A DNA stretch of 64,000 nucleotides from Clostridia bacterium (GTDB taxonomy: Bacteria > Bacillota > Clostridia > Christensenellales > Borkfalkiaceae), in assembly GCA_017505465.1 (NCBI GenBank), contig JAFVPE010000030.1:1-64000 (forward strand), given 5' to 3'. The position numbers were made by a program, and so were the translations under genes. The notes beneath the pieces were generated by a model that saw only the letters and a list, made by a program, of their open reading frames with translations, was not told the DNA's origin and made no database searches. This document shows, piece after piece, positions 40,821 to 49,822 of the stretch (position 1 is its first letter; the number at the start of each line of letters is the position of its first letter).

Positions 40821-42674
40821 ATGGAAATTGTAAAACTTTATCCCGAATGCAAGGATAATATTTGGGGCGGTGTAAAACTCCGTGAAAAGTACGGCAAACA
40901 AACGGAAAAAGATCCCGTGGCAGAAAGCTGGGAGCTCTCTTTCCATAAAGACGGGCCGACACGTTTGGCGGACGGGAAAACCTTGCAGGAAACGGCGCAA
41001 AAGGAAGATTTGGGGAAGAATTGCGACGGCTTTCCGTTTTTTCCTATGCTTGCAAAATTCATCGATGCGAAGCAGAATCTTTCCGTGCAGGTACACCCTT
41101 CGGACGAGTATGCGTTAAAGTACGAAAATAGCTTCGGTAAGACGGAAATGTGGTATATCGTCGAAGCGGACGAAGGCGCAGGGATTTATCTTGGCTTTAA
41201 GCAAGCGGTAACGCAAGAAGAGTACGAAAAAGCGATTGCCAACCACACGTTGACCGACCTTCTCAATTTCTTTGAGGTGAAGGCAGGCGAATGCTATTTC
41301 ATCCCTTCGGGCACGATTCATGCCATCGGCGAAGGCTGCTTGATTTGCGAAATTCAACAAAATAGTAACCTTACCTATCGTGTTTACGACTACGGCAGAA
41401 AGGATAAGAATGGTAAGGAACGTGAATTGCACGTCGAAAAAGCACTCAAGGTGACTAACCTTGAAAAGTATGAGTATGCGCCTTTGAACTTGCGTACGGC
41501 GCAAGGGGAGTTGCTTGGGTTGAGCCGATATTTCACGACGACGGCGGTGTCGGTGGACGGCGAGAAACGCTTGTTTGCGGATAAAAATTCCTTTAAATGC
41601 GTGATGTGTGTGGAGGGTTGCGGTAAGATTGACGACAAAGACGTTGCGCTTGGGGATAGTTGGTTTGTGCCTGCGGGCTACGGCGAGTTCACGTTGTCGG
41701 GAAAAATGCAAATTATCGTTGCGGAAGTTAGAAAATATTACGTGGGGATCGACCTTGGCGGTACGTTTATTAAGGGCGGTATCGTAGACGATCTCGGCAA
41801 TATTATTATGCAAGATAAGACTCCCACTGAAAGCGAAAATGGGGCAGGCAGGGTTGCGTCGAACATCGCAAATCTTGCAAAAACGTTGATGGCGAAGGTC
41901 GGTTTGATTAAGGACGACGTGGAAGGCATCGGCATGGGCGTTCCCGGTATGATTGATAGTAAGGAAGGCAACGTTATCTATTCCAATAATTTGGGTTGGA
42001 AGGACTTCCGTATCGGGGAAAGCGTTGCGGAAATGACGGGACTGCGCGTAAAAATTGCCAATGATGCGAACGTGGCGGCGCTTGGTGAAGTGAAATTCGG
42101 TGCTGCGAAGGGTTGCGAAGATATGGTTATGCTTACGCTCGGTACGGGGGTTGGCGGCGGTATCGTTGCCGAAGGCAAGCTTATAGAAGGGCATAAATCC
42201 GCTGGGGCGGAGCTTGGGCATGCGGTGATCGTAGCGCACGGCGAAAAATGTACTTGCGGGAGAAAGGGGTGTTTGGAAGCGTATGCGTCTGCGACGGCAC
42301 TTATCCGTGATACGAAGCGTGCAATGGAAGCTCACAAGGACAGTAAAATGTGGGAAATTGGCTCACTTGATAACGTAACGGGCAAGACGGCGTTTGATTA
42401 TAAGGATAGCGATCCGTATGCAAAAGCGGTGGTGGAACGCTATATCGAGCATCTTGCGTTTGGTATTACGAACTTTGCGAACATTTTCCGTCCCGAAGTA
42501 GTATTGCTTGGCGGTGGTGTGTGCGCGCAAGGGGATAACCTTGTGAAACCGTTGCAAAAGATCGTCGATAACGACATCTTTGCAGGGGAGCTTGGTCCGC
42601 AAGTGCCTATACGTATTGCAGAGCTTGGAAACTCGGCAGGCTTGCTTGGTGCGGCGGCATTATTGATGGATTAA
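40821..42674 (+). CDS. mannose-6-phosphate isomerase - ROK kinase fusion
   Basis: The single 617-residue ORF holds two enzymes. Residues 1-303 form a type I phosphomannose isomerase with zinc ligands in V-Q-V-H-P, G-K-T-E-M-W and P-S-G-T-I-H-A. Residues 308-617 form a ROK-family sugar kinase starting Y-V-G-I-D-L-G-G-T-F, with catalytic N-D-A-N-V-A and the zinc motif C-T-C-G-R-K-G-C-L-E. The junction (V-A-E-V-R-K-Y-Y-V) is tight with no stop or frameshift. The fusion could make fructose-6-P directly from mannose, or serve two separate sugars. Confidence 0.9.
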   Translation: MEIVKLYPECKDNIWGGVKLREKYGKQTEKDPVAESWELSFHKDGPTRLADGKTLQETAQKEDLGKNCDGFPFFPMLAKFIDAKQNLSVQVHPSDEYALKYENSFGKTEMWYIVEADEGAGIYLGFKQAVTQEEYEKAIANHTLTDLLNFFEVKAGECYFIPSGTIHAIGEGCLICEIQQNSNLTYRVYDYGRKDKNGKERELHVEKALKVTNLEKYEYAPLNLRTAQGELLGLSRYFTTTAVSVDGEKRLFADKNSFKCVMCVEGCGKIDDKDVALGDSWFVPAGYGEFTLSGKMQIIVAEVRKYYVGIDLGGTFIKGGIVDDLGNIIMQDKTPTESENGAGRVASNIANLAKTLMAKVGLIKDDVEGIGMGVPGMIDSKEGNVIYSNNLGWKDFRIGESVAEMTGLRVKIANDANVAALGEVKFGAAKGCEDMVMLTLGTGVGGGIVAEGKLIEGHKSAGAELGHAVIVAHGEKCTCGRKGCLEAYASATALIRDTKRAMEAHKDSKMWEIGSLDNVTGKTAFDYKDSDPYAKAVVERYIEHLAFGITNFANIFRPEVVLLGGGVCAQGDNLVKPLQKIVDNDIFAGELGPQVPIRIAELGNSAGLLGAAALLMD

Positions 42675-42713
42675 AAGTTTTTTATAAAACTTGGCAAAAA
42701 CAGCAAAAAACAG

Positions 42714-42742
42714 TTGACAAAAGTTATAAAAAATTCTATACT
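42714..42742 (+). promoter_or_regulatory. tRNA-region promoter
   Basis: TTGACA and TATACT are separated by 17 bp. A small leader hairpin (AAGCACT/AGTGCTT) follows before the first tRNA-like segment. Confidence 0.8.
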
Positions 42743-42775
42743 ATATAAGCACTTTGACGAAGAGTGCTTATAAAT

Positions 42776-42819
42776 GCACTGTTAGCTCAATTGGATAGAG
42801 CGACGAGCTTCCCGTCAAG
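42776..42819 (+). pseudogene. truncated 5' half of a tRNA gene (tRNA-Arg-like)
   Basis: The first 27 bases match the intact tRNA-Arg at 42962 with one difference (acceptor strand GCACTGT, D-arm GCTC...GAGC). After the anticodon-arm region the match is lost, and a hairpin with a T-run (42820-42841) follows instead. No matching 3' half is found before the intact gene. The remaining stretch to 42961 holds two more hairpins (AAACAACG/CGTTGTTT, GGTC/GACC) and no supported ORF. Confidence 0.6.
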
Positions 42820-42961
42820 AAAAGCATTGATAATGCTTTTTAGGGGCGAGAGGAACGAGCGCATAAGTCTAGCGCGAGTGCTGACCGAAAACAACGCTTA
42901 CATTACGTTGTTTGAGAACGGTCTACAAGACCGACGGTCGAAAAAATTGTCAACTGAATAA

Positions 42962-43038
<77 letters not shown>

Positions 43039-43040
43039 GG

Positions 43041-43077
43041 AAAACACCCTGCGGATTTCCCGCGGGGTGTTTTTCCT
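43041..43077 (+). terminator. terminator after tRNA-Arg
   Basis: AACACCCTGCGG pairs with CCGCGGGGTGTT (slip of one base possible), then TTTTCCTTTG. Confidence 0.85.
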
Positions 43078-43084
43078 TTGTTTT

Positions 43085-43164
43085 CCGTGAGGTTCTCACT
43101 CGCCGAGGTTCCGTAGGAACCGTAAGGAGCGCGTCAGCGCGACGGAATAGCGAACGCTTTGCGT
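43085..43164 (+). repeat. 80-bp direct repeat, copy 1
   Basis: It begins CCGTGAGGTTCTCACTCGCC and ends GAACGCTTTGCGT. It contains mini-hairpins GGTTCC-gta-GGAACC, GCGC-gtca-GCGC and ACGC-ttt-GCGT. Copy 2 at 45415-45494 differs at about five positions. Together they bracket the DUF262 gene. Confidence 0.85.
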
Positions 43165-43171
43165 GAGCGTC

Positions 43172-43219
43172 AGGCTAGGAGTTCGTAAAAATTCGATTTA
43201 GGTTGATTACGGTGCACCA
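43172..43219 (+). repeat. tRNA-Arg 3'-end copy (att-like)
   Basis: AGGCTAGGAGTTCG (43172-43185) copies the variable/T-arm of the tRNA. TTACGGTGCACCA (43207-43219) copies its 3' end exactly, 181 bp downstream of the real end. Confidence 0.75.
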
Positions 43220-43346
43220 ACCAGACACACGTCCAATGCCTTGAAATATTAGGTATTGTGGCGTGTTTTTACTTGTTTTACAATATTTGACAAATGTTGC
43301 AAATTTTGCTATAATATATACAATCCATAAAAAGAAGGGAAATATT

Positions 43347-45155
43347 ATGATAGGCGAAAAGTTTACATTATTACAGTATTCGGTTGGCGGTATCTTGGGT
43401 TTGATTGAAACAGGCCAATTTGTTATCCCTGAAATTCAACGCCCTTTTGTTTGGAAAAGAAGTCAAGTTCGTGATTTAATTGACTCGTTGTATAATGGTT
43501 ATCCTACGGGTTATATTATCACCTGGAAAAACCCCGACGTAAAAACAAAAGACGGCGGTACTTCTAACGGTAAGCACGTTTTAATTGACGGGCAACAGCG
43601 TGTTACGGCTTTAATGGCGGCTATTGCAGGGAAAGAAGTTCTTGATGAGGATTTTAATTTGGATAGAATTAAAATCGCGTTCAATCCTTTGGCGGTGGAC
43701 GATACAAAGCGTTTTGCTGTTCAAGACGCGTCACATTTAAAAGATAAAAAATGGATTCCCGATATATCCGTTGTATTTAAGAGTGATTTTAATGCATTTA
43801 ATTTTGCTATTGAATACAGCAAAGAACACGGAATTGACCCCAGCATAGTAAATGATATGGTCAATAAGCTTAAAGGGATTGCAAATCGGCAAATCGGGGT
43901 GATTGAGCTTGACCATACCCTTGAAATTGACGAAGTAACGGAAATCTTTATTCGTATCAATTCCAAAGGAACAGCGTTAAGTCAATCTGACTTCGTTATG
44001 TCGAAGATGGCGGCAGACGTTGAACACGGCGGTAATACGTTGAGAAAAACGGTTGACTATTTCTGCCATCTTGCAACAAAGCCTGAATTTTTCCCGCAAA
44101 TGCTTCGTGATAAAGATTTTCAAGAGACACCGTTTGCAGGAAAAATCAAGTGGCTTGCAAACGACTACGAAAATATTTACGACCCCGATTATAACGATAT
44201 GCTTCGCGTTTCCTTTATGCATCAATTCCGTCGCGCAAAACTTGCGGATTTGGTAAGTTTGCTTTCGGGTAGAGATTTCGAAACGAAAGAATTTAGGGAC
44301 GATATTGTAGAAAGTTCCTATAATAAATTAAGTGATGGTATTCAAAACTTTATCAACGAATACCATTTTAAGGAATTTATTAAAGCGATACGTGGAGCAG
44401 GTTTTATTTCAACAAAACTTTTGAACTCAAAAATGACGTTGAACTTTGCTTATACTCTTTACTGGATATTATTAAGTGACCGCTCTATCCCCAATGAGCA
44501 AGTTAAAAGATACGTTCAAAAGTGGTTCGTGCTTTCCACTTTGACCGCGCGTTATATCGGCTCACCCGAATCGGTTATGGACAGGGATATGAGAACGATA
44601 ACCGAAAAAGGTTTTATCAATTTCTTAACGGAAGTGGAAGCGTCGGCGTTATCGGATACATTTTGGACGGTTACACTGCCGCAAAATCTTGAAACGTCGT
44701 CTATCAACACCCCCGCATTTAATACGTTTATTGCGGCACAAGTCCGCTTGAATTACAATTCCTTGCTTTGGGATGGTGAAAAGGTTGCGGATTTGATTAC
44801 GATTTCTGGTGACGTGCACCATATTTTCCCCCGTGCATATTTGAAGGCTAACGGCGTGGACAATAAAACGAAGTATAACCAAGTAGCAAACTATATTTAT
44901 CTTACTCCGCCTGTCAATAAGGCTATAAGTGACAATGCTCCGTATATTTATTTTACGCAGGCTAAAAATCAATGCCAAACGAAAGAGCTTGTTGTAGGGA
45001 ATATTTGCGACGAAGCATTATTGGTAACTAACCTTGCGGAAAATTGCATTCCTGAAAATATTGCGGAAATGGATGTTTCGTCTTATGATTCTTTCTTGAT
45101 TGAACGTAGAAAATTGATGGCAAAACTTATTGAAAAATACTATAAAGGCTTGTAA
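43347..45155 (+). CDS. DUF262-DUF1524 (GmrSD-like) restriction/defence protein
   Basis: The 602-residue protein has an N-terminal DUF262 domain with I-P-E-I-Q-R-P-F-V-W and the catalytic D-G-Q-Q-R-V-T-A-L motif (about residue 84), and a C-terminal HNH-type DUF1524 segment with V-H-H-I-F-P-R and N-Y-I-Y-L (about residues 490-520). GmrSD-family proteins cleave modified phage DNA. The ATG has an AAGAAGGGA site; an upstream ATG at 43263 lacks one. The gene is more AT-rich than its neighbours, a sign of transfer. Confidence 0.85.
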   Translation: MIGEKFTLLQYSVGGILGLIETGQFVIPEIQRPFVWKRSQVRDLIDSLYNGYPTGYIITWKNPDVKTKDGGTSNGKHVLIDGQQRVTALMAAIAGKEVLDEDFNLDRIKIAFNPLAVDDTKRFAVQDASHLKDKKWIPDISVVFKSDFNAFNFAIEYSKEHGIDPSIVNDMVNKLKGIANRQIGVIELDHTLEIDEVTEIFIRINSKGTALSQSDFVMSKMAADVEHGGNTLRKTVDYFCHLATKPEFFPQMLRDKDFQETPFAGKIKWLANDYENIYDPDYNDMLRVSFMHQFRRAKLADLVSLLSGRDFETKEFRDDIVESSYNKLSDGIQNFINEYHFKEFIKAIRGAGFISTKLLNSKMTLNFAYTLYWILLSDRSIPNEQVKRYVQKWFVLSTLTARYIGSPESVMDRDMRTITEKGFINFLTEVEASALSDTFWTVTLPQNLETSSINTPAFNTFIAAQVRLNYNSLLWDGEKVADLITISGDVHHIFPRAYLKANGVDNKTKYNQVANYIYLTPPVNKAISDNAPYIYFTQAKNQCQTKELVVGNICDEALLVTNLAENCIPENIAEMDVSSYDSFLIERRKLMAKLIEKYYKGL

Positions 45156-45290
45156 TTGTACTTGTAAGAATTGTAATAGAAGTTTTAGCGGTAATACTTA
45201 AAAACGCGACTTTCGCGGACGTGGGTTCGGTATCGTTCGTTGAAATTTGGTTTTGACCGACATTGAAAAATAAGCAAAAAATATACAAAA

Positions 45291-45323
45291 ACCTATGATT
45301 TTTGGCGAAAATCATAGGTTTTT
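45291..45323 (+). terminator. terminator downstream of the DUF262 gene
   Basis: ACCTATGATTTT pairs with AAAATCATAGGT around TGGCG, then TTTT. Confidence 0.85.
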
Positions 45324-45355
45324 ATCATCGCGTAAGAGTGTACGCTTCGACATAA

Positions 45356-45368
45356 TTACGGTGCATCA
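45356..45368 (+). repeat. tRNA-Arg 3'-end copy (att-like), distal
   Basis: TTACGGTGCATCA differs at one base from the end of tRNA-Arg. With 43207-43219 it brackets a 2.1-kb segment that carries only the DUF262 gene. Confidence 0.65.
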
Positions 45369-45370
45369 GC

Positions 45371-45408
45371 AACCGCCTGTGGCAATATGCCACAGGCGGT
45401 TTGCTTTT
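45371..45408 (+). terminator. terminator after the distal tRNA-like end
   Basis: AACCGCCTGTGGCA pairs perfectly with TGCCACAGGCGGTT around ATA, followed by TGCTTTTTG. Its position after a tRNA-like 3' end mirrors the arrangement at the true tRNA. Confidence 0.85.
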
Positions 45409-45414
45409 TGTGCG

Positions 45415-45494
45415 CCGTGAGGTTCTCACTCGCCAAGGTTCCGTGGGGACCGTAAGGAGTGCGTCAGCGCGACGGAATAGAGAACGCTTTGCGT
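45415..45494 (+). repeat. 80-bp direct repeat, copy 2
   Basis: This is the partner of 43085-43164, about 94 percent identical by eye, located 6 bp after the terminator just as copy 1 follows the tRNA terminator. Confidence 0.85.
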
Positions 45495-45584
45495 TGATAT
45501 TACGATTATTTCAACATTCTTCTTCTCTTCCGCATATACTGTATCAAGGGTGAAAGCCCTTATAGTATTGGAGGAATATAACGT

Positions 45585-46019
45585 ATGTGTTATTTGAATA
45601 ATACGAATGACGAGTTCGGAAGGTGTAATCCTTGCAATTCGTGTTCGGGAAACGTGACAATTTCGTCGATTCCGCGCTATATTGCAGGGCCGATTGGGCC
45701 GCAAGGCCCCGCAGGCCCGCAAGGACCGCAGGGTGAACCCGGGCCCGCAGGGGCGCAGGGGGAACAGGGTGTTCAAGGCATCCAAGGTGAACAAGGTCCC
45801 GTTGGTCCTGCTGGTCCGCAAGGCGAGCAGGGCATCCAAGGTGAACAAGGCCCCGTCGGTCCTGCAGGTCCGCAAGGGCCACAGGGCGAGCCTGGCGTCG
45901 TAACGCCTGCGGCGGCGGTTGCGAATGCTGTTGCTACCGACGCAACGACTACGAGTAACGCGGAAAAAATCAATGAAATTTTGGCGGCGCTTCGTGCGGC
46001 AGGTTTGATGGAATCGTAA
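45585..46019 (+). CDS. collagen-like triple-helix repeat protein
   Basis: The 144-residue protein has three parts. The N-terminal 36 residues include a cysteine-containing stretch (C-N-P-C-N-S-C). About 24 Gly-X-Y triplets rich in Gly-Pro-Gln/Ala (residues 36-108) contain an internal repeat, [12 protein letters not shown], occurring twice. A C-terminal Ala-rich helix ends A-A-L-R-A-A-G-L-M. Small Gly-X-Y proteins of Bacillota often decorate spores or the cell surface. No signal peptide is seen. A GGAGGAA site precedes the start. Confidence 0.88.
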   Translation: MCYLNNTNDEFGRCNPCNSCSGNVTISSIPRYIAGPIGPQGPAGPQGPQGEPGPAGAQGEQGVQGIQGEQGPVGPAGPQGEQGIQGEQGPVGPAGPQGPQGEPGVVTPAAAVANAVATDATTTSNAEKINEILAALRAAGLMES

Positions 46020-46294
46020 CCAAAGCAATATAATCCGAACCAAGATTTTTGGTGGTAAATTTCAGCGTCTACTGCGTTGAACTCCTTGATAAACCGTCGG
46101 GTTTATCTTTGTCCTTCGCCTTATATCCGCTTGAAATTTTCCTACCATAAAATTGCTACGCACCCAAAAGTTCGGATTTTTAGATGATTTTTGGTGCGAA
46201 GGAAGAAATTATACCAAAGTATTATGATGACGACAAGCCGAAAAGTGCTGAAAAGACGGCTTTTGGGCTGGTTCGGATGATATTGCTTTGGTTA
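46017..46294. repeat. 278-bp foldback element (family C, copy 1)
   Basis: 26-bp inverted ends (46017-46042 and 46269-46294) match at 25 of 26 positions; the inner part reads ATCCGAACCA / TGGTTCGGAT. Inside are three further hairpins. The element begins in the stop codon of the collagen-like gene and fills the gap before rpsR. It aligns over most of its length with 58276-58555. Confidence 0.8.
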
Positions 46295-46324
46295 AGCAAG
46301 CTCACGGCTATTGACGCAAATAAA

Positions 46325-46352
46325 AAAACCGAAGTCGTTTGACTTCGGTTTT
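46325..46352. terminator. terminator of the rpsF-ssb-rpsR operon
   Basis: AAAACCGAAGTC pairs with GACTTCGGTTTT around GTTT, with A and T runs on both sides, directly after the rpsR stop on the minus strand. Confidence 0.88.
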
Positions 46353-46368
46353 ATTTCTTGTTTTCCGA

Positions 46369-46617
46369 TTACTCGCCTTTGAAGGGGAGAAGAGCGGTGA
46401 TTCTTGCACGCTTGATAGCGGCTGCAAGAAGTCTTTGGTGAGCAGCGCAGGTACCGCTCATTCTGCGGGGAACGATTTTGCCGCCTTCCGTAACGAATTT
46501 CTTCAAACGGTTAACGTCCTTATAATCGATTGCATCAAGCTTTTCCTGGCAGAATGCGCAAACCTTTCTACGGGGCGCTTTCTTATATACCTTTTTAACA
46601 GGTGCTTTTTCTTCCAT
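46369..46617 (-). CDS. rpsR: 30S ribosomal protein bS18
   Basis: The 82-residue protein has the S18 core: R-R-K-V-C-A-F-C near residue 17, [12 protein letters not shown], and [16 protein letters not shown]. The cysteine pattern is that of the zinc-containing form. It is the last gene of the rpsF-ssb-rpsR operon. Confidence 0.96.
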   Translation of the reverse strand: MEEKAPVKKVYKKAPRRKVCAFCQEKLDAIDYKDVNRLKKFVTEGGKIVPRRMSGTCAAHQRLLAAAIKRARITALLPFKGE

Positions 46618-46655
46618 AATCCTTAACTCCTTTGGTTATTTTTCTTTCTAAATGA

Positions 46656-47075
46656 TTAGAAAGGGATTGCGTCGTCGTCATCCATTGCTTGAAGCGTGGG
46701 CTTCTTTTTGGGCGCGGATGCGTGAGGCGCGTCGGGGGCTTCGTCAAAACCTTCGCTATCTCTCGGGGACAAGAATTCACAATCTTGTACAATGATGTCA
46801 ACAGCGGTACGTCTTGTACCTTGGTTGTCTTCGTAGTTGCGGATTTGAATGCTACCGCTTACAGCAACCTTTTTGCCCTTTTTGGTGTAGCGCGCGATTG
46901 TTTCGCCGAGTCCGCGCCAAGCGGTACATTCAAAGAAGTCCGTTTGACGTTCGCCGTCTTGAGAAGAATAAGGTCTCTGTACAGCGATAGCGAAACGACA
47001 CATAGGAACGCCCGAAGGGGTTTCTCTAATTTCGGGGTCGCGCGTTAAGTTTCCAATTAAAAATACTTTGTTCAT
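46656..47075 (-). CDS. ssb: single-stranded DNA-binding protein
   Basis: The 139-residue OB-fold protein starts M-N-K-V-F-L-I-G-N-L-T-R-D-P-E and ends with the acidic tip D-D-D-D-A-I-P-F that recruits repair partners. The conserved place between rpsF and rpsR confirms the main housekeeping SSB. Confidence 0.96.
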   Translation of the reverse strand: MNKVFLIGNLTRDPEIRETPSGVPMCRFAIAVQRPYSSQDGERQTDFFECTAWRGLGETIARYTKKGKKVAVSGSIQIRNYEDNQGTRRTAVDIIVQDCEFLSPRDSEGFDEAPDAPHASAPKKKPTLQAMDDDDAIPF

Positions 47076-47094
47076 GAATTTTCCCTCTTATTCA

Positions 47095-47379
47095 TTAGTT
47101 GAGCTTCGTAATCAAGCGTCTTACTACGTCTGCGTCGATGAGTGCGATACGCTTGAGCTCTTCTACTACTTTTCCGTTTGCTTCGAACGTCATAAGAACG
47201 TAGTATGCTTCGTTCTTAAAGTTGATAGGGTATGCAGTTTTCTTCGTACCCCACTTGTCCGAGGATTCAACGACGCCGCCCATAGATTTAACTACGTTTT
47301 CGAATTTTTCGACTTTGGCGTCCTTTGCTTCATCGGTCAAATCGTTGTTGAGCAAATAGAGCATTTCGTATTTAGCCAT
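47095..47379 (-). CDS. rpsF: 30S ribosomal protein bS6
   Basis: The 94-residue protein starts A-K-Y-E-M-L-Y-L-L and contains the S6 ferredoxin-like fold pattern with W-G-T-K-K-T-A-Y-P-I. A perfect AGGAGGTG site 6 nt upstream fixes the start; an ATG three codons earlier overlaps that site. Confidence 0.96.
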   Translation of the reverse strand: MAKYEMLYLLNNDLTDEAKDAKVEKFENVVKSMGGVVESSDKWGTKKTAYPINFKNEAYYVLMTFEANGKVVEELKRIALIDADVVRRLITKLN

Positions 47380-47384
47380 ATTTT

Positions 47385-47460
47385 TCACCTCCTGGTCTTA
47401 TTCGGCACGTCTGCCCTGACGTGCAAGGTTATAACGGCCATTCGCATAGCCGTGTAGAGC
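47385..47460 (-). promoter_or_regulatory. rpsF leader, possible S6:S18-binding element
   Basis: On the minus strand a GCACGTC/GACGTGC hairpin is followed at once by CGAATAA and then the ribosome site. In Bacillota an rpsF leader hairpin with an exposed CCGA-type element binds the S6:S18 complex for feedback control. The match here is by eye only. Confidence 0.4.
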
Positions 47461-47530
47461 TATTATATAGTATTTACTAAAAATAGTCAATCGTTTTTCA
47501 ACTGTTTTTGCAAGATTTTAAGGATTTTTC

Positions 47531-49747
47531 TTACAAGCCAAGATCATCAATCGCATCGAAGATCGCGTTGACGTAGAGCATCATTTGCGTAACCGTCAAA
47601 TCGCCGATTTGAACGGGTTTGCCGTCGCCGTCGGGGTCGCCGTAGGGAATGGAATTTGCATCCAACGTAGTCTTCAAGGAAGGCGTAAGATCATAGATTA
47701 CGGCGGCGCTTAACGTATGTTCATCTAAGTCGGTGATCATACCGTCGTCGTGGAGCTTTCTGATTGTCGCATCGTGAACGTTGTTTTTCATATTCTCGAT
47801 GAGATGATCCATTTCCGTGACTTTATATTGCTGTTCCACGCCGTTAATGGTCAATAAGTACCACCAAGCTGCGGTCAACTCGCCGTCTTTGCCGTTTTTG
47901 TAAATATCGCTTGCATAAACTTGTTGTACTGTGAGATTGTTCAAGGCGTCGGGCAAGCTTTCTATCGTTTCGTATTGTACGTGCTTTAAGAAATCGCTTG
48001 ATTGAATGGTTGCATCGTCCAAAATTTCATTTACCGTCAAGCGCTTGGAAAGGTTATCCATACGGTTGTTGTTACCCGAAAGATCGCCAAGGCGGGTTCT
48101 ATCGAAATAAGCGACGTTGCCGTCGAGATCGGTAAGCAAGCAAACGGTTGCCACAGTGTCATCGTTCATCGTTTTGCTGTCCGACGTTACGGAATAGCGA
48201 TAAGATTTGCCGTGTTCATTCGTGTAGATATGAGCGGAACTGTCAAGCGTATAATTTACGTTGCCCGTGAGCAATTCGCCGTATTCGTTGTAAACGTTGC
48301 CGTTGCTTGCAATTGCAATATACATTTGCTGCATAACGATTTTGCCTTCTTCGATGACGTAATGCACGCCTTTCTTGCCATAGAGAAGGTGCATGATCAT
48401 ACCGTTGGAACGGTCTTCGTCAATCACGCTCGAAAGGGCTACGTTATCGATGAGCGTTTTGCCTTCCTTGCGAAGGTCGCCAATCGTCTTGTCGGACGAG
48501 CCGTAGATTTTTCCGTTTTCGATATAGTAATCGTCGCCGTAGGCAATTGCCAAAAGTACGGGGCTAGAATCGGGGTTCAAGTCCATAACGTCGTGTAAAC
48601 GCAAGTTGTCGAGCAACGACAACGCGTCTTCTTGCAAATCCCCAACGAGCGTCTTTTTGTAAAGCACGGGGGTAGTGAGCGCTTCGTCCGAATAGGCGTA
48701 ACCGATACCGTCGCGCAGTTGTACGTATTGCGTTTCCTTTGCAAGTTGAAGGGCGTAAAGACCGCCGCCAAGATCGGTGACGGAACCATCTACTCTTTCA
48801 CCTGCGTCATTGATGAGAGCAAGACCGTCCGCAGTATCAAGCGTGTAGGTGATCTGCGTCATTTTCACTTCATCGCCGACTAAAGCGTAACGGTTTTCCG
48901 AGCCGTATGCAATCGAACACATTAAGGAATCGAGAGGATCAATTTTAAGTACGGCGTCAAGGGGAAGTTTGCTAATCAAAGGGGTGAGATCGTCGTTCAT
49001 CAACTGACCGAGCGTGAGTTTCTTGGCTTCGCCAAGCATAACGACTTTGCCGTCGTCGCCCCATTCATAGTCTTCGCCTTCCACGCCGTAGCAAAGGGCG
49101 AGAAGAATGGGGGCGGGATCGCCGCCCATAGAGAGCACAAGGTCGCCTACGGGAGTATTGAGCAGGGATTGCTCGAAATATTTGCCGATAGTGACGGTGC
49201 TTTCATTGTCGCTTGTGAAAGGCGCGGACATTAAGCAATCCTTATCCAAAGGGATGGAATATTTGTTCGTGCTCTTCAAAAGACCGTCCACAAGCGAACC
49301 GACCATAGGGGAAATTTCGTTGAAACCGTTTAAGGTTGCCCCATCGTTTGCTATGCCGTTGACTTCTTTGATAACGTCGCCAATGAGCTCGCTGATTTTT
49401 AATTCTGCGTATTTATCGTTCAAAACGCCGACGGAAACAACGTTGCCGTTCTCATCTTTTTCGCCAAATACGGCGTTAGAGAGATCTGCCCCGGTAATCT
49501 TGTCGATGGTTGTCAAAGCCTTATCCGTAGGTTGTGACACAAGCCAAAATCCTGTGCCGACAACGCTGCCGACTACAAAAATAATACCGAAAAGGAATCC
49601 AAGGAATAGACAAAGGATTTTTCCGCCTACGCCGCTTTTCTTTTTGCTTTTTTCCTTCTTTTGTTTTTTGGACTTTTTTTGAGAAGGGGTGGGAGTTTCA
49701 TCAAGGTCGACGGGTTCTTCAAATAACTCGGGGGATTTTTTGCTCAT
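47531..49747 (-). CDS. membrane-anchored repeat protein, unrecognised
   Basis: The 738-residue protein has a Lys-rich cytoplasmic N-terminus (residues 22-38), one transmembrane helix (about 43-72) and a large outside part. The outside part holds at least four diverged repeats of about 50 residues, each with an (L/I)-G-x-L motif, a helix, then a hydrophobic I-A-Y-G or L-L-Y-G and a Y-x-(x)-G-K-(I/V) end (about 186-240, 244-296, 366-416, 420-472). I know no family with this pattern. A surface or envelope role is likely. Confidence 0.75.
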   Translation of the reverse strand: MSKKSPELFEEPVDLDETPTPSQKKSKKQKKEKSKKKSGVGGKILCLFLGFLFGIIFVVGSVVGTGFWLVSQPTDKALTTIDKITGADLSNAVFGEKDENGNVVSVGVLNDKYAELKISELIGDVIKEVNGIANDGATLNGFNEISPMVGSLVDGLLKSTNKYSIPLDKDCLMSAPFTSDNESTVTIGKYFEQSLLNTPVGDLVLSMGGDPAPILLALCYGVEGEDYEWGDDGKVVMLGEAKKLTLGQLMNDDLTPLISKLPLDAVLKIDPLDSLMCSIAYGSENRYALVGDEVKMTQITYTLDTADGLALINDAGERVDGSVTDLGGGLYALQLAKETQYVQLRDGIGYAYSDEALTTPVLYKKTLVGDLQEDALSLLDNLRLHDVMDLNPDSSPVLLAIAYGDDYYIENGKIYGSSDKTIGDLRKEGKTLIDNVALSSVIDEDRSNGMIMHLLYGKKGVHYVIEEGKIVMQQMYIAIASNGNVYNEYGELLTGNVNYTLDSSAHIYTNEHGKSYRYSVTSDSKTMNDDTVATVCLLTDLDGNVAYFDRTRLGDLSGNNNRMDNLSKRLTVNEILDDATIQSSDFLKHVQYETIESLPDALNNLTVQQVYASDIYKNGKDGELTAAWWYLLTINGVEQQYKVTEMDHLIENMKNNVHDATIRKLHDDGMITDLDEHTLSAAVIYDLTPSLKTTLDANSIPYGDPDGDGKPVQIGDLTVTQMMLYVNAIFDAIDDLGL

Positions 49748-49822
49748 AGTTTTGGCTCCTTGTTTTTTTATGTTTAATGAAGCGAAATTTCGAAGATTGA
49801 CGTGCCGTACGAATTCGCTAGA

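Noticed and set aside
42764-42961. 65-codon ORF across the truncated tRNA
   Set aside because: It overlaps tRNA-like sequence and hairpins, has no ribosome site and no recognisable protein pattern.
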